From Phenylobacterium sp. (GTDB lineage: Bacteria > Pseudomonadota > Alphaproteobacteria > Caulobacterales > Caulobacteraceae), in assembly GCF_030651755.1 (NCBI RefSeq), contig NZ_JAUSBZ010000097.1, positions 1 through 46,378 on the forward strand: a DNA stretch of 46,378 nucleotides. The letters are read 5' to 3'. The translations under genes were made by a program, and so were the position numbers. Positions 8,702-16,901 of this stretch are shown one piece after another. Each line of letters opens with the position of its first letter. The first letter of the stretch is position 1. Below the pieces are notes generated by a model that was not told the DNA's origin, did not search any database, and saw nothing but the letters and a program-made list of their open reading frames with translations.

Positions 8702-8742
8702 ACCGATCTCAACTTACCAATTGGAAAGCTCTAGCATCGGTT
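8701..8742. promoter_or_regulatory. Nested inverted repeats upstream of degP
   Basis: AACCGAT at 8701-8707 is matched by its exact complement ATCGGTT at 8736-8742. Between them lies the palindrome CCAATTGG (8717-8724), and a second palindrome, CCTAGCTAGG, lies at 8673-8682. The region is the 147-base gap between ccmH and degP and is more AT-rich than its surroundings. A regulator binding site or promoter for degP is the simplest reading; no known consensus was matched. Confidence 0.35.
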
Positions 8743-8768
8743 CGCGGCGGCTATGAGGCTAATTGTGG

Positions 8769-9221
8769 TCAGGTTTCATCCTGGCGCAGGCGGGCCAGGG
8801 CCTCGGACTCAGCGCCAGTCAGCTCGGGTTCGGGCGGCGGCGTGCGCCAGCGACTGGCCAGCATTCCGCCCCCCGCCAGCACCACCAGGAACGGGATCAG
8901 CCAGAGCGCCGCATTGGCCCAGCTGAACCTGGGCTTGAGCAGGACGTACTCTCCGTAGCGGTCTGTGAGGAAGCGGCGGACTTCGACATCGGTGCGCCCT
9001 TGGGCCACCTCCTGGCGGACGATGGCCCGCAGGTCCTGCGCCAGTTCGGCGTTGGAGGCGTCAATCGACTCGTTCTGGCAGACCAGGCAGCGCACCTCCT
9101 TGAAGAGGGCCCTGGCCCGGGCCTCCTGGCCCGGATCGGCCAGACGCTCAGTGGGGTCGGAGGCCGCGCCCAGACAAAGGACGGCGCAGGCCACCACCAG
9201 CCATCGGGCCAGGCCGCTCAC
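8769..9221 (-). CDS. ccmH: Cytochrome c maturation protein CcmH (CycL)
   Basis: CcmH is a membrane-anchored thiol oxidoreductase that keeps the CxxCH haem-binding cysteines of apocytochrome c reduced for ligation. The 150-residue product has a signal peptide (residues 1-20), the redox motif RCLVCQN with Cys45 and Cys48, the three-helix bundle, and a transmembrane anchor at about 103-122 (ALWLIPFLVVLAGGGML). The start overlaps the end of ccmF by four bases, as expected for the cycHJKL operon, of which it is the last gene. Length and motif are normal for the short alphaproteobacterial form without the C-terminal TPR domain, which here is the separate ccmI. Confidence 0.95.
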   Translation of the reverse strand: MSGLARWLVVACAVLCLGAASDPTERLADPGQEARARALFKEVRCLVCQNESIDASNAELAQDLRAIVRQEVAQGRTDVEVRRFLTDRYGEYVLLKPRFSWANAALWLIPFLVVLAGGGMLASRWRTPPPEPELTGAESEALARLRQDET

Positions 9222-11239
9222 GCCTGCCCTCCCACGGGCCCGGGCGCCGCCGCCGGGGCCGGAGCGACGGGGGCGGCGCGGCGCCCGGCGACCAGCCGCA
9301 GGCGACGGTCCGAAAGCGAGATCGCTCCGCCCAGGGCCATCAGGCCGGGGCCAAGGAAGATCAGCAGAGCCCAGGGATTCCAGTAGCCGGTCACCAGCCA
9401 GACCGGCCCCCCGTCGGCGGCCTGCCGACGCTCGCCCAGGACCACATAGAGATGGCTGAGACCACGGGTGCAGATGGCCACCTCCGATGTGGTCTGGCCG
9501 CCGGCGGAATACTGGCGGCGTTCAGGCTGAGCCATGCAGGCGAGGGTTCCGTCGGGCGCGAGGGCGCGCAGGGTGGCCTGCTCGGCCTCATAGTTCGGCC
9601 CCTGAACCGGCGCCACATCCTCCAGGACCAGGACATAACCGGCCACCTCCAGGCGCTGGCCTAGGGCCAGAACCTCGGCGGTCTCGGCCTTCCAGGTGGT
9701 TTCGAACACGGCCCCGAGAACGAAAACGCCGAGCCCCGCATGGGCCAGCGTCATGCCCCAGGCGCCCCGGGGCAGGCCGCCCAGGCGGCGCAGGGCCTCC
9801 GCCCCCGGAACGCGGAATAGACGGATACGCTCGGCCACCTCGGTCAATGACCCGATGATCAGCCAGACCCCGAGGGCGAGACCCGCGGCCCCAAACAGGC
9901 TGCGAGGCTCAACCAGGGCCAGGGTCGCCACAGCCGCGACGGCGGCCAGCAGGGCGGCGACCCACAGCCTTTGCAGGGCCGCCCCGGCGTCGGCCCGCTT
10001 CCAGGCCAGCAGTGGCCCGGCCGGCAGCAGGAGCAGCAGGATGAACATCAGGGGCGTGAAGGTCAGATTGAAGTAGGGCGGGCCCACCGAGATGGCCTCT
10101 CCGGCGATGGCTTCGCGGATCAGGGGATAGAGGGTTCCCAACAGAACGGTGGCCGTGGCCGCCGCCAGCAGGATGTTGTTGAGCACCAGGGCGCTTTCGC
10201 GACTGATCGGGGCGAAGAGCCCGCCCCGGGCCATGGCCGGCGCCCGCCAGGCGAACAGCGCAAAGCCCAGCCCCGCCGTCACCCCCAGGATGGTCAGCAG
10301 CAGGACGCCCCGGGTCGGATCGACCGCAAAGGCGTGAACCGAGGTCAGCACGCCCGAACGCACCAGGAAGGCCCCGAGCATCGAGAAGGTGAAGCCGCCG
10401 AGCGCCAGAAAAATGGTCCAGCCCGGCAGGGCGCCGCGCCGCTCGGTGACCACGGCCGAGTGCAGCAGGGCCGTGGCGATCAGCCAGGGCATGAAGCTGG
10501 CGTTCTCCACCGGATCCCAGAACCACCAGCCCCCCCAGCCCAGCTCGTAATAGGCCCAGAAGGCGCCGAGCGTGATGCCGATGGTGAGCGCGCTCCAGGC
10601 GGCCAGGGTCCAGGGCCGAACCCAGCGGGCCCAGGCGGCGTCGGCGCGGCCTTCGACAAGGGCGGCGATGGCCAGGGAGAAGACCACTGACAGGCCCACA
10701 TAGCCCACATACAGGAAGGGCGGATGCAGGATCAGGGCCGGGTCCTGCAGCAGAGGATTGAGCGAACGTCCCTCCACCGGCGGGTCGGTCAGCCGCCAGA
10801 ACGGATTGGAGGCGAACACCGTATAGGCCAGGAAGGCGATCCCGAGGGCGCCCTGGGTCGCCACCGCCACAGACTTCAGTCCCGCCGAGAGTCCGCGACC
10901 ATAGCCTGCCAGCAAGGCGCCGAATCCGGTCAGGGCCAGGCACCACAGGAGCATCGAGCCCTCGTGGCTGCCCCAGGCGCCGCCGACCTTGTAGAGCATC
11001 GGCTTGGCGCTGTGAGAATTGGCCGTCACGTTGGCGACGCTGAAATCCGACACCACGAAGGCGTAGACCAGGGCGGCGAAGGACACCGCCAGGGCGGCGA
11101 AGGCCGAAATGGCCGCCGCCTCCCCGACCGCCGCCAGAACCGGCGCCCGGCGGATACGGGCCAGGGCCGAGGCCACTGTCTGCAAAACGGACAGGACCAG
11201 GGACAGCACCAGGGCGAAGGCGCCGATCTCGACGATCAT
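9218..11239 (-). CDS. ccmF: Cytochrome c haem lyase subunit CcmF (CycK)
   Basis: CcmF is the membrane haem lyase core that takes haem from holo-CcmE and joins it to apocytochrome c. The 673-residue product is polytopic with about 14-15 hydrophobic segments. The WWD haem-handling loop GGWWFWDPVENASFMPW lies near residues 236-252. Conserved segments WGSHEGSMLLW (His92) and ILHPPFLYVGY (His172) are present. A large soluble loop near the C-terminus (about 540-620) precedes the last helix. The ATG at 11239 overlaps the ccmE stop as ATGA, so the longer arginine-rich extension that the frame allows is not real. It lies between ccmE and ccmH. Confidence 0.96.
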   Translation of the reverse strand: MIVEIGAFALVLSLVLSVLQTVASALARIRRAPVLAAVGEAAAISAFAALAVSFAALVYAFVVSDFSVANVTANSHSAKPMLYKVGGAWGSHEGSMLLWCLALTGFGALLAGYGRGLSAGLKSVAVATQGALGIAFLAYTVFASNPFWRLTDPPVEGRSLNPLLQDPALILHPPFLYVGYVGLSVVFSLAIAALVEGRADAAWARWVRPWTLAAWSALTIGITLGAFWAYYELGWGGWWFWDPVENASFMPWLIATALLHSAVVTERRGALPGWTIFLALGGFTFSMLGAFLVRSGVLTSVHAFAVDPTRGVLLLTILGVTAGLGFALFAWRAPAMARGGLFAPISRESALVLNNILLAAATATVLLGTLYPLIREAIAGEAISVGPPYFNLTFTPLMFILLLLLPAGPLLAWKRADAGAALQRLWVAALLAAVAAVATLALVEPRSLFGAAGLALGVWLIIGSLTEVAERIRLFRVPGAEALRRLGGLPRGAWGMTLAHAGLGVFVLGAVFETTWKAETAEVLALGQRLEVAGYVLVLEDVAPVQGPNYEAEQATLRALAPDGTLACMAQPERRQYSAGGQTTSEVAICTRGLSHLYVVLGERRQAADGGPVWLVTGYWNPWALLIFLGPGLMALGGAISLSDRRLRLVAGRRAAPVAPAPAAAPGPVGGQA

Positions 11240-11757
11240 TGGCCTGCGCCTGCGCCATAGGGGCCGGTGACCGGGTCCCGGGGGTCGGGCTCGCGCGCCG
11301 CGCCGTCGCCGCGCCACTCCCCCTGTTCCCTCAGGGCGTTCTGCAGGTCGCGGGGCATGTAGGTCTCATCGTGCTTGGCCAGCAGGCGCCGGGCCTCGAA
11401 CACCCCGTCCTCACGGAAGGCGCCGGTGGCCACGACCCCTTGCCCCTCGCGGAAGAGATCCGGCGGATCCCCCTGGAAGACGACGGGGGCGACGGCGATC
11501 TGATCGGCCACCACGAACTCCAGCCGGCCATCGGGATGCTTGACCACGCTGCCCCCCTGGACCAGCCCGCCGAGTTGGATCGTCCGGCCAGGCTCAGGCC
11601 GGGTCTCCTGGGCCTGGGCCGGTGTGTAGAAGTACGAGATCGAATCCGACAAGCCCCACAGGGTCAGGCCGACGGCGAGCGCCAGGACGGGCGCAACCGC
11701 TGACAGGACCACCAGCCGCCGCCGGGCCTTCCGGGACTTGGGCAACCAACCGCTCAT
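11236..11757 (-). CDS. ccmE: Cytochrome c maturation haem chaperone CcmE (CycJ)
   Basis: CcmE carries haem covalently in the periplasm from CcmABCD to CcmF. The 173-residue product has one N-terminal membrane anchor (residues 13-36) and an OB-fold domain. The haem-binding motif LLAKHDETYMP contains the covalent ligand His129 and Tyr133. A flexible tail rich in Asp, Pro and Gly follows, as usual. Both its start (overlapping the ccmI stop) and its stop (overlapping the ccmF start) are ATGA junctions, which shows tight operon coupling. Confidence 0.96.
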   Translation of the reverse strand: MSGWLPKSRKARRRLVVLSAVAPVLALAVGLTLWGLSDSISYFYTPAQAQETRPEPGRTIQLGGLVQGGSVVKHPDGRLEFVVADQIAVAPVVFQGDPPDLFREGQGVVATGAFREDGVFEARRLLAKHDETYMPRDLQNALREQGEWRGDGAAREPDPRDPVTGPYGAGAGQ

Positions 11758-12839
11758 GGCATGGGCTCCGCAGCCGCCGCCTGGGTCAGCTGTGACAGGA
11801 TCTGGGGATTATCGGCATAGCGCGCACGGGCCTGGGACAGCGCGGCGTCGCGGCGGGCCGCATCGCCCAGCACCCCATAGGAGCGGACCAGCCGCACCCA
11901 ACCCTCGGGGTCATCCGGCTCGACGGCCAGCCGCGCGGCCAGGCCCTCGACCATGGCCAGGATCTCAGCCGCCCCTACGGTCGCGGCCGCAGACGGCGTC
12001 GGCCTGGGGCCCGCCGAGACATCGGCGATGGCCGCCTGCAGGACCGGACGACGGGGATCGGCCATGGGGAGATCGGCCAGCAGGCTCCGCCATTCGGCCA
12101 GGCCTTGGGCGACCTCGCCAGCTTCAATCCGGCCGCGGGCCAGATGGAACCGGGCGGTGGCGGCCTGTGGGTCCTGTTCCAGGGCTCGCTGGAAGGCGGC
12201 CGCCGCCTGGGGGGTCACCTCGCCCTCTGCGGCCACCATGAGGGCTTCGCCCAGGGATTCCCAAAGATCGGCCCTGTCGGGCGCAAGACGCAAAGCCTGG
12301 CGCAGGGCGCGGGCGGCGGCGGCGGCGTCGCCTGACGCCATCTCGGCGATCGCCAGAAATCGCAAGGGCTCCGGATCGCTTGGCCGCTCCTGGGTGACCG
12401 AGCGCAGCACCGCGGCCATGCGCGGCGCGTCGAGCTGGGTCGGCGGAGCCGCCCGCCACTGGTCCAGCCTCTGGGCGTAGGGTTGATCGCCATATCCGGG
12501 GGAGCCCGTGGCGAGATACAGGCCGAGCGCCGCGACCGGCGCCGCCGCCGCCAGGGCCACCAAGGTCCGACGGCCGCCCATGGTCGCCGTCCAGGCCGGC
12601 CCCGAGGCGTCGGCGGCCGACAGCAGTCGGCGAGCAGCCTCGGCATGGGCGCTGCGGCGCTCATCCGCAGCGATCAGGCCCCGGTCGGCCAGGTCCTCGA
12701 TTTCGGCGAGTTGGCGCTGATAGAGGGGCAACGTCGAATCGCCGGTCTCACCGCTCGCAGCCGCCCGGGCGGCGCGGTGCAGGATAAGACCCGCAATGGC
12801 GGCGGAAATCACCCCAACCGCAATCCAGAAGACGATCAT
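11754..12839 (-). CDS. ccmI: Cytochrome c biogenesis TPR protein CcmI (CycH)
   Basis: CcmI holds apocytochrome c and delivers it to the CcmF/CcmH ligation complex. The 361-residue product begins with a membrane helix (IVFWIAVGVISAAIAGLIL). A short cytoplasmic zipper-like loop follows, with LPLYQRQLAEIEDLADRGLI, the signature of CcmI N-termini. A second helix lies at about residues 91-109 (RRTLVALAAAAPVAALGLYL), and then a periplasmic TPR array (repeats around 150-260 and 290-350). It is the first gene of the ccmI-ccmE-ccmF-ccmH operon. The remaining ccm genes (ccmABCD, ccmG) are not in this window. Confidence 0.92.
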   Translation of the reverse strand: MIVFWIAVGVISAAIAGLILHRAARAAASGETGDSTLPLYQRQLAEIEDLADRGLIAADERRSAHAEAARRLLSAADASGPAWTATMGGRRTLVALAAAAPVAALGLYLATGSPGYGDQPYAQRLDQWRAAPPTQLDAPRMAAVLRSVTQERPSDPEPLRFLAIAEMASGDAAAAARALRQALRLAPDRADLWESLGEALMVAAEGEVTPQAAAAFQRALEQDPQAATARFHLARGRIEAGEVAQGLAEWRSLLADLPMADPRRPVLQAAIADVSAGPRPTPSAAATVGAAEILAMVEGLAARLAVEPDDPEGWVRLVRSYGVLGDAARRDAALSQARARYADNPQILSQLTQAAAAEPMP

Positions 12840-12896
12840 GGCCGCCGTTTAAACCAAAGCCTGGCCCCACGCGAGGGGTCTGGCCAGGCCGCGACG

Positions 12897-14234
12897 TCAG
12901 ATCGCGGCGAGTCTGCGACGCAGGATGTCGGCGGCCTGTCGATCCCTGGCCAGGGCGACCAGCTCGATCGCCGCGTTCAACAGGGCGCGGGCCACCTCCG
13001 GATCGGGGGCGTCCCCCTGCTTCAGGTGGTCCAGGGCGTCCTCGGTGAAGGTGTCCAGCTGAACATCCAGGTCCTCCAGCACCTTGGTGCGGGCCGCAGC
13101 GAACCCCCCATAGTTGGCCGCCCCGCGGATTTCCTGGCTGAAGGCCACCAGGGTCTTGGCCTTCTGCAGGGCCTGGGAATCGGGGGGCGAGGTCAGGCGG
13201 GCGGCGTCCTTCGACACCCGGCCCATCCAGACCTGCGTCAGGGGTATAACGGCGTCTACGGCCTTGGGGATTTCCCGCAGCCGGCCTTCCACGAGCCGGG
13301 CCAGGGCGGTCTTCTGCTTGGCCAGGCGGCCGCCCCAGGGGCCTTGGCGGGCGAGTTCGACATTGCCCTCAAGCTCCGCGATCTGGGCGGTCACCTTGTC
13401 AATCGCCTGGGCGGCGGCGCGCACGGCGTTCATGCCGCCCGTGGTGTCAAACTGCTCGACCTCAGCGAGGCCAGCATCCACCCCGTCCAGGACGCGCAGG
13501 CCAAACTCAGCCAGCTCAGATCCCGCCAGATAGGCCTCCGGCGGCTTGTCCATCACCGCGCTGATCAGGCGCAGCACCATCCAGGGATGGGTGAGATGCG
13601 CCGCCAGCATTTCAAAGAAGCGGGGACCGGCGTCCTCGGCGATCTCGACCGAGTCCTTGTAGGCGATGCGCGCCAGGGCGGCGTCCTCGTCCGTCACCCG
13701 CTGAATCCACCTCGGCAGGCGCCCGACAGCGGCGCGTACGACTGGAACCATCTCGAGGCATTCGGCCAGAAGCATGGCGCCGCCAGGGCGCGCCGCATCG
13801 GCCAGTTCGGCGGCGGCGGCGAACTTCGGATGGTTGCGGTCGCGCACACCGCAGGCGGCGCGCCGGGCCAGGATATCGAAGGGCTCGGGAGAGCTCTGGT
13901 CGGCCTGAAATTCCTCAAACAGGGCTGCGGCCCGGCCAACCTCGTGGGTGGCCTGGTCGCGCAGGCCCCGCCAGACCAGGGCCAGCGACCGGGCCGGAAA
14001 GGTCAGGCGTTCGGTGCGGCCGTCGCCGACACAGAGCGGTGTAATGGGATGCAGGACCGCATTGCGTAGCTGGCGGTCCCGAGCTTCGGTTTCGACCAGC
14101 ATCCGCACGTCGACGAGGCCTGAGTCTCCCCCAGCCCCGGACAGGGCGCCGCGCAGGTCGCCCACCACCCGGTCGGGCGCGGACTCGACCATATGTCTGA
14201 GAATAGCCAGCTTCTGTTCGGGCAATCCGCCCAT
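12897..14234 (-). CDS. Conserved hypothetical protein, helical, function unknown
   Basis: I do not recognise this 445-residue protein. It is soluble, without signal peptide or membrane helices, and predicted almost wholly helical. The central part (about 255-300) has heptad-like runs (KVTAQIAELEGNVELARQ) suggestive of a coiled coil, and the C-terminus ends in a helical Arg/Ala-rich segment. The ATG at 14234 is chosen because GAGGGG lies about five bases upstream; the frame extends to a TTG at 14255. It follows the PhoQ-like kinase gene by 116 bases that hold two perfect inverted repeats (14268-14306), and precedes ccmI on the opposite side of a 57-base gap. That suggests its own promoter and possible cell-cycle control. 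Confidence 0.7.
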   Translation of the reverse strand: MGGLPEQKLAILRHMVESAPDRVVGDLRGALSGAGGDSGLVDVRMLVETEARDRQLRNAVLHPITPLCVGDGRTERLTFPARSLALVWRGLRDQATHEVGRAAALFEEFQADQSSPEPFDILARRAACGVRDRNHPKFAAAAELADAARPGGAMLLAECLEMVPVVRAAVGRLPRWIQRVTDEDAALARIAYKDSVEIAEDAGPRFFEMLAAHLTHPWMVLRLISAVMDKPPEAYLAGSELAEFGLRVLDGVDAGLAEVEQFDTTGGMNAVRAAAQAIDKVTAQIAELEGNVELARQGPWGGRLAKQKTALARLVEGRLREIPKAVDAVIPLTQVWMGRVSKDAARLTSPPDSQALQKAKTLVAFSQEIRGAANYGGFAAARTKVLEDLDVQLDTFTEDALDHLKQGDAPDPEVARALLNAAIELVALARDRQAADILRRRLAAI

Positions 14235-14267
14235 TCGATCCCCTCGATGCGCCAACGCAGCACGGGT

Positions 14268-14288
14268 CCGACCCTGCCCCAGGGTCGG
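14268..14288. terminator. 9-bp perfect inverted repeat, candidate terminator after the PhoQ-like kinase
   Basis: CCGACCCTG at 14268-14276 and CAGGGTCGG at 14280-14288 form a perfect 9-bp stem with a three-base loop. On the minus strand it lies 62-82 bases past the kinase stop and before the next gene. No T run follows, so termination is only a possibility; it could also act in the leader of the downstream gene. Confidence 0.4.
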
Positions 14289-14306
14289 TTAAGGCTTCCC
14301 TTAACC
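14287..14306. promoter_or_regulatory. Palindrome with two TTAA half-sites, CtrA-like
   Basis: GGTTAAGG (14287-14294) and CCTTAACC (14299-14306) are exact complements separated by CTTC. The two TTAA blocks resemble a CtrA box but are eight bases apart rather than the usual seven. The site is about 55-70 bases upstream of the 445-residue gene and shares two bases with the neighbouring hairpin at 14268-14288. Confidence 0.4.
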
Positions 14307-14350
14307 CTACCGGCGCGATCTGCGGTGTGACGCCGCCTGGAGGCGAAGCC

Positions 14351-15739
14351 TCAGGTTTCGGCCCGGGGCAGGTCGATCACCACCGACAGGCCGCCGAGCT
14401 TGGCGTCATCCAGGCGGAGATCCCCCCCATAGGCCCTGGCCAGCTCGTCGATGATGGACAGGCCCAGACCAGACCCGGGCGCGCTCTCATCAAGGCGCGC
14501 CCCACGACGCAGCACTTCGGGGCGGCGTTCGGCCGGCAGGCCCGGCCCGTCGTCGTCAACGCTCAGCCGCAGACGGTCGCCCGAGAGGACAACGGCGCGG
14601 ACCCGCACCCGACCCAGACACCATTGGGCGGCGTTTTCCATGGCGTTGCCGGCGATCTCCAGCAGGTCCTGGCGCTCCCCCTGGAAAAACAGGTCCTCGT
14701 CACAGTCCCAGTCAATGTCGACGCCCTTGTCCTGGAAGATGCGCGACAGGGTGCGGGCCAGTTCGTCAAGGACATCGGCGACGTCGGTGCGCTCGCCCCG
14801 CCCCGGTGTGCGGGCGGCGGCCCTGGCCCGGCGCAGGTGGTGGTCCACCTGCTGGCGCATCACCTCGGCCTGGCGCTCGACCACCTCGCCGAGCGGGCCT
14901 GGGGTCTGGCGGGATTCTGTGAGCATCACCGACAGCGGGGTCTTCAGCGCATGAGCCAGATTGCCCACATGGGTGCGTTGGCGCTCGACGACCTCCTGGT
15001 TGTGGCTGACCAGGGCGTTCAGCTCCTCGGCCAGGGGCTCCAGCTCGATGGGATAGCGGCCGGCGATCCGCTCGGCCTTGCCCCGGCGGACCTCGGCCAC
15101 TTCGCGCCTCAGGGCGAACAGGGGACGCAGGCCGAATCGGACCTGGAAAACCACCGCCCCCACCAGACCAGCCCCCAACAGCAGGAAGGCCAGGGCCGTG
15201 GCGGTGATGAAGCCCCGGACGTCCTGGTCAATGGGCGAACGGTCCTCAGCGGCCATGAAGATCAGCGGCGCCTCGCGCCCCGGCAGGGTGGCCCGGCTGG
15301 CCATGGCCCGCAGGGGCTGGCTGATCGGGCCCGGCGTCTCATAGATGACCGGGCGGCCGGGACTGGCTTCCAGCCGGGCGACCAGATCCTCCGGCGCCAC
15401 GAGCTCAGCGTCCCAGAGCGAACGCGAACGGACAATGATCCGCCACTGACCATCCGGCAGGGGCTCGACCACCTGCCAGTAACGGCCGGAATAGGCGCGG
15501 AGCGCGCGCAGGTCGGTGAGGGCCGGCGCCAGGACCTGGCCCGCCTCGTCCACCGTGGTGCCGGCCAGCAAATTGTCGATCAGCTCGGCCAAGCCCTCGT
15601 CGAAGCGGCGCAGGGCCGCCTGCTGGAACAGCAGCGACAGCACCAGGGCTGAGACCAGCAGAACGGTCAGACTCCAGCCGGCCGCCAGAATGACCAGGCG
15701 GCGGACCAGGGACGATTTGCGAAAGCCGTCCAGCTTCAC
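14351..15739 (-). CDS. PhoQ-like membrane sensor histidine kinase
   Basis: The 462-residue product has membrane helices at about residues 13-38 and 177-200 around a periplasmic sensor of about 140 residues. A HAMP-like linker follows. The kinase core has the PhoQ-type H box LAHALKTPLSVMLTESRQ with His263, the N box IAGNAMENAAQWC, the G1 box DDDGPGLPAE and the G2 box GSGLGLSIIDEL. The partner regulator ends 19 bases upstream, and the cassette begins with a PepSY protein. PhoQ-type kinases usually answer to divalent cations, acid or antimicrobial peptides. The sensor domain has few acidic clusters, so the ligand cannot be predicted here. Confidence 0.92.
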   Translation of the reverse strand: MKLDGFRKSSLVRRLVILAAGWSLTVLLVSALVLSLLFQQAALRRFDEGLAELIDNLLAGTTVDEAGQVLAPALTDLRALRAYSGRYWQVVEPLPDGQWRIIVRSRSLWDAELVAPEDLVARLEASPGRPVIYETPGPISQPLRAMASRATLPGREAPLIFMAAEDRSPIDQDVRGFITATALAFLLLGAGLVGAVVFQVRFGLRPLFALRREVAEVRRGKAERIAGRYPIELEPLAEELNALVSHNQEVVERQRTHVGNLAHALKTPLSVMLTESRQTPGPLGEVVERQAEVMRQQVDHHLRRARAAARTPGRGERTDVADVLDELARTLSRIFQDKGVDIDWDCDEDLFFQGERQDLLEIAGNAMENAAQWCLGRVRVRAVVLSGDRLRLSVDDDGPGLPAERRPEVLRRGARLDESAPGSGLGLSIIDELARAYGGDLRLDDAKLGGLSVVIDLPRAET

Positions 15740-15758
15740 AGGCCCGGCCGAGGGGCGC

Positions 15759-16445
15759 TCAAGAGGCGCTCGCCTCGGTTTCCTCGGCTGGGCAGGTCAG
15801 GCGATAGCCCAGGCCGCGGACCGTCTCGATGCGGTCGGCGCCGATCTTCTTGCGGATGCGGCCGACGAAAACTTCGATGGTGTTGGAATCGCGGTCGAAG
15901 TCCTGGTCATAGAGATGCTCGACCAGCTCGGTGCGGCTGATCACCCGGCCCTGATGCATCATCAGATAGTGCAGAAGCCTGTATTCCAGCGAGGTCAGAC
16001 GCAGGGGTTCGCCATTGACCGAGGCCCGGGCCGCCCGAGGGTCCAGCCGCAGGCCGCCGCAGGTTAGGTTCGGGGCCGCATGGCCGGCCGAACGGCGCAG
16101 CAGGGCGCGCAGGCGGGCCAGCAGCTCCTCGGTATGGAAGGGCTTGGTCAGATAGTCGTCGGCGCCGGCGTCGAAGCCCGCCACCTTCTCGCTCCAGGCC
16201 CCCCGGGCGGTGAGGATCAGCACAGGGGTCGCCATCTCCCCGCGACGCCAGCGCTCGAGCACCGAGACCCCGTCCACCTTGGGCAGGCCAAGATCGAGGA
16301 TCACCGCGTCATAGGGCTCGGTCTCGCCCAGGAACTGCGCCTCTTCGCCGTCCGGCGCATGGTCGACGGCATAGCCGGCGTCCGAAAGCGCGCCCTTCAG
16401 CTGGCGCGACAGGTCGGGATCGTCCTCGACTAGCAGGATGCGCAT
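15759..16445 (-). CDS. PhoP-like OmpR-family response regulator
   Basis: The 228-residue product has a receiver domain with EDD at 7-9, the phosphorylated Asp51 (VILDLGLPKVDG) and Lys in DDYLTKPFH. The winged-helix domain contains LTSLEYRLLHYLMMHQGRVISRTELVEHLYDQ and the recognition stretch NTIEVFVGRIRKKIGADRIETVRGLGYRL, which is typical of the PhoP/QseB branch. It starts with ATG 16445 and is followed by the PhoQ-like kinase gene after 19 bases. The PepSY gene ends 25 bases upstream, so the three probably form one operon. Confidence 0.94.
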   Translation of the reverse strand: MRILLVEDDPDLSRQLKGALSDAGYAVDHAPDGEEAQFLGETEPYDAVILDLGLPKVDGVSVLERWRRGEMATPVLILTARGAWSEKVAGFDAGADDYLTKPFHTEELLARLRALLRRSAGHAAPNLTCGGLRLDPRAARASVNGEPLRLTSLEYRLLHYLMMHQGRVISRTELVEHLYDQDFDRDSNTIEVFVGRIRKKIGADRIETVRGLGYRLTCPAEETEASAS

Positions 16446-16470
16446 GAGGTTCAGCTCCCCTTCGGTGTGC

Positions 16471-16806
16471 TCAGCCGCCCTGGCGGCCGATAATGGTCCC
16501 GGACTCGGCGTCAGCGATAAAGATGATCACCTGTCCGCCCGGCGTCTGCCATTGCACGAAATAGGCTGGCCGACCGTTGTGTGATCCCTGGGTGGTGTTG
16601 AGATGGCGGCCGGGGGTGCGCTGGGCGATGGCCGACAGCACCTGCGACAGGGGCGCCTGGCGGCCCGCTCGGACGGCGGCGCGGGCGTCATCCTGATCGG
16701 CGCGACCGGCCCCGAAGGACGAGCGCATGTCCGCGCCATACTGAGCCTGCGCCACGCCAGGCGCGGCGGCGGCCATCAGGGCGGCGATGAGGACAAGGTG
16801 TTTCAT
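16471..16806 (-). CDS. Small exported PepSY-domain protein
   Basis: The 111-residue product has a signal peptide (MKHLVLIAALMAAAAPGVAQAQ) and a single C-terminal PepSY-like fold (PLSQVLSAIAQRTPGRHLNTTQ, then PAYFVQWQTPGGQVIIFIADAESGTIIG). PepSY domains are small periplasmic inhibitors or modulators of proteases and two-component sensors. Such genes often precede PhoPQ-like pairs in alphaproteobacteria, as here. The start at ATG 16806 gives the signal peptide immediately; an upstream in-frame start at 16881 would not. A role as modulator or target of the downstream kinase is inferred. Confidence 0.85.
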   Translation of the reverse strand: MKHLVLIAALMAAAAPGVAQAQYGADMRSSFGAGRADQDDARAAVRAGRQAPLSQVLSAIAQRTPGRHLNTTQGSHNGRPAYFVQWQTPGGQVIIFIADAESGTIIGRQGG

Positions 16807-16901
16807 GGACCCCGATCTAGGCTTGGGCGACTGAACCGTGGCTGAACGCTGCAGCAAGAAAACGAGCAGACCTCGCCTCACCTTAGCGCGCCGACAGGCC
16901 C

